Assembly: GCA_016926235.1 (NCBI GenBank)
Contig: JAFGOZ010000028.1
Location: 62,001-126,000 of the forward strand
DNA from: Bacteroidales bacterium
GTDB lineage: Bacteria > Bacteroidota > Bacteroidia > Bacteroidales > UBA10428
Length of the DNA stretch: 64,000 nucleotides
Reading direction: 5' to 3'
Shown here piece by piece: positions 63,551-64,000 of this stretch. The position numbers and the translations under genes are program-made. The notes below the pieces were generated by a model. The model was not told the origin of the DNA. It searched no databases and worked only from the letters and a program-made list of their open reading frames with translations. How positions within the stretch are numbered: the stretch's first letter is position 1; the number at the start of each line of letters is the position of its first letter.

Positions 63551-63927
63551 TTTTCACTCTTTTTTTGTTCTATTTGTTCATCAATGATTTTCTTCAAATG
63601 TTCCAGTTCGGCCAGGCTGAGATTATTATCCTTTGCAAAAAATGAACTAAAATGGTTAACAGAGTTTCCAAAGAAATTCTTCACTATGGTTTTTAGTGAT
63701 CTTTTTGCATATTCATTTTGTTGAATTTTAGGATAATACTCATTGATCTTGCCATAGGTGTTGTACCCGATAAACCCTTTTGTTACCAGCGACTTTATAA
63801 ACGTAGCTACTGTTGTAGGTGCCGGCCTGGGTTGAGGAAACTGATCAATGATATCTTTCAGAAAACCTTTCTCAATTTTCCAGAGATATTGCATCACTTG
63901 TTCTTCTGCTTTGGTTAATTCTTTCAT
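63547..63927 (-). CDS. BlaI/MecI-family transcriptional repressor
   Basis: This 126-residue winged-helix protein opens with the BlaI signature MKELTKAEEQVMQYLWKIEKGFLKDII and has PTTVATFIKSLVTKGFIGY in the recognition part (the usual TTVxTxLxxLxxKG). The C-terminal helix (LSLAELEHLKKIIDEQIEQ) is the dimerisation/cleavage part. Such repressors are cut by their partner M56 peptidase in response to signals. It overlaps the M56-M23 gene by 4 bp and has a palindromic operator directly upstream. Confidence 0.95.
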   Translation of the reverse strand: MKELTKAEEQVMQYLWKIEKGFLKDIIDQFPQPRPAPTTVATFIKSLVTKGFIGYNTYGKINEYYPKIQQNEYAKRSLKTIVKNFFGNSVNHFSSFFAKDNNLSLAELEHLKKIIDEQIEQKKSEK

Positions 63928-63938
63928 AATGCAATTAT

Positions 63939-63971
63939 ACGACTAAAAAATTAGTCGTGCAACTAAATTTA
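63939..63971 (-). promoter_or_regulatory. Operator and promoter of the blaI-M56 operon
   Basis: A perfect 8-bp palindrome with an AAAA centre, ACGACTAAAAAATTAGTCGT, lies at 63939-63958, 12 bp before the blaI start. TAAATTTA at 63964-63971 (minus strand) is one mismatch from the -7 consensus, so the operator would cover the transcription start. Binding by BlaI would repress its own operon. Confidence 0.7.
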
Positions 63972-64000
63972 TAGAAAAGTTAATTTTTTTATTAAAAATC

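Noticed and set aside
1..64000. Search by eye for tRNA, rRNA, CRISPR, insertion sequences and phage genes
   Set aside because: No tRNA T-loop sequences with clover-leaf context, no rRNA blocks, no regularly spaced repeats and no transposase or integrase motifs were found.

Overview
The window is AT-rich chromosomal DNA from a member of the Bacteroidota, most likely a Bacteroidales/Marinilabiliales-type bacterium. The evidence is type IX secretion (T9SS) C-terminal sorting domains on three secreted proteins, recurrent TAnnTTTG promoter -7 boxes, mostly weak ribosome binding sites, a giant hybrid histidine kinase with Reg_prop repeats, a type II glutamine synthetase, and a glycogen locus built on a eukaryote-type glycogen synthase. 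No rRNA, tRNA, CRISPR array, integrase or transposase was seen. The order-level placement is inference.

Layout. 1-4.7 kb: the end of an AraC regulator, a carboxymuconolactone decarboxylase-like protein, a secreted esterase, then an aminotransferase and a two-domain GNAT, closed by a perfect 17-bp hairpin. 4.8-12.3 kb: cell-surface genes, namely a C-type-lectin lipoprotein, a T9SS pectate-lyase-like protein, a TauE/SafE permease and two tandem T9SS LamG proteins. 12.4-19.1 kb: outer-membrane, lipoprotein and secreted proteins of unknown role around a 1114-residue WD40-caspase protein, then a small membrane protein and a GNAT. 19.2-21.4 kb: a K+-dependent-type membrane pyrophosphatase. 21.9-25.3 kb: a lone response regulator and the yceD-rpmF-plsX-fabH lipid operon. 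25.3-31.4 kb: bactofilin, two AtpI/AtpZ-like proteins and atpB-E-F-H-A-G, without atpD/atpC. 31.4-39.4 kb: an SGNH hydrolase, a class C beta-lactamase-like hydrolase, glutamine synthetase II, an SOS1-like Na+/H+ antiporter with a C-terminal cyclic-nucleotide-binding-like domain, a small lipoprotein and a sulfotransferase. 39.7-51.3 kb: the glycogen locus (debranching enzyme, GT4, GH57, a glycogen synthase-phosphorylase fusion, and a convergent branching enzyme). 51.5-62 kb: lipoproteins, a 1484-residue hybrid histidine kinase with a membrane partner, and a barrel-like protein. 62.2-63.9 kb: a BlaI repressor and an M56-M23 membrane peptidase with a clear operator.

How the genes work together. 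The glycogen genes can build, branch, debranch and phosphorolyse alpha-glucan. Synthase and phosphorylase share one polypeptide, and no ADP-glucose pyrophosphorylase is nearby, so UDP-glucose is the likely donor. The pyrophosphatase, F0F1 ATP synthase and cation/proton antiporter form an ion-coupling theme. The BlaI/M56-M23 pair looks like a cell-wall sensing module in which the usual sensor carries an extracytoplasmic LytM-type peptidase domain.

The most unusual items are the WD40-caspase protein with an embedded EF-hand loop, the synthase-phosphorylase fusion, the M56-M23 fusion with its palindromic operator, the strong hairpin between atpE and atpF, two kinds of REP-like intergenic elements, and unexplained hairpins in the glnA/antiporter spacer and in the glycogen operon leader.
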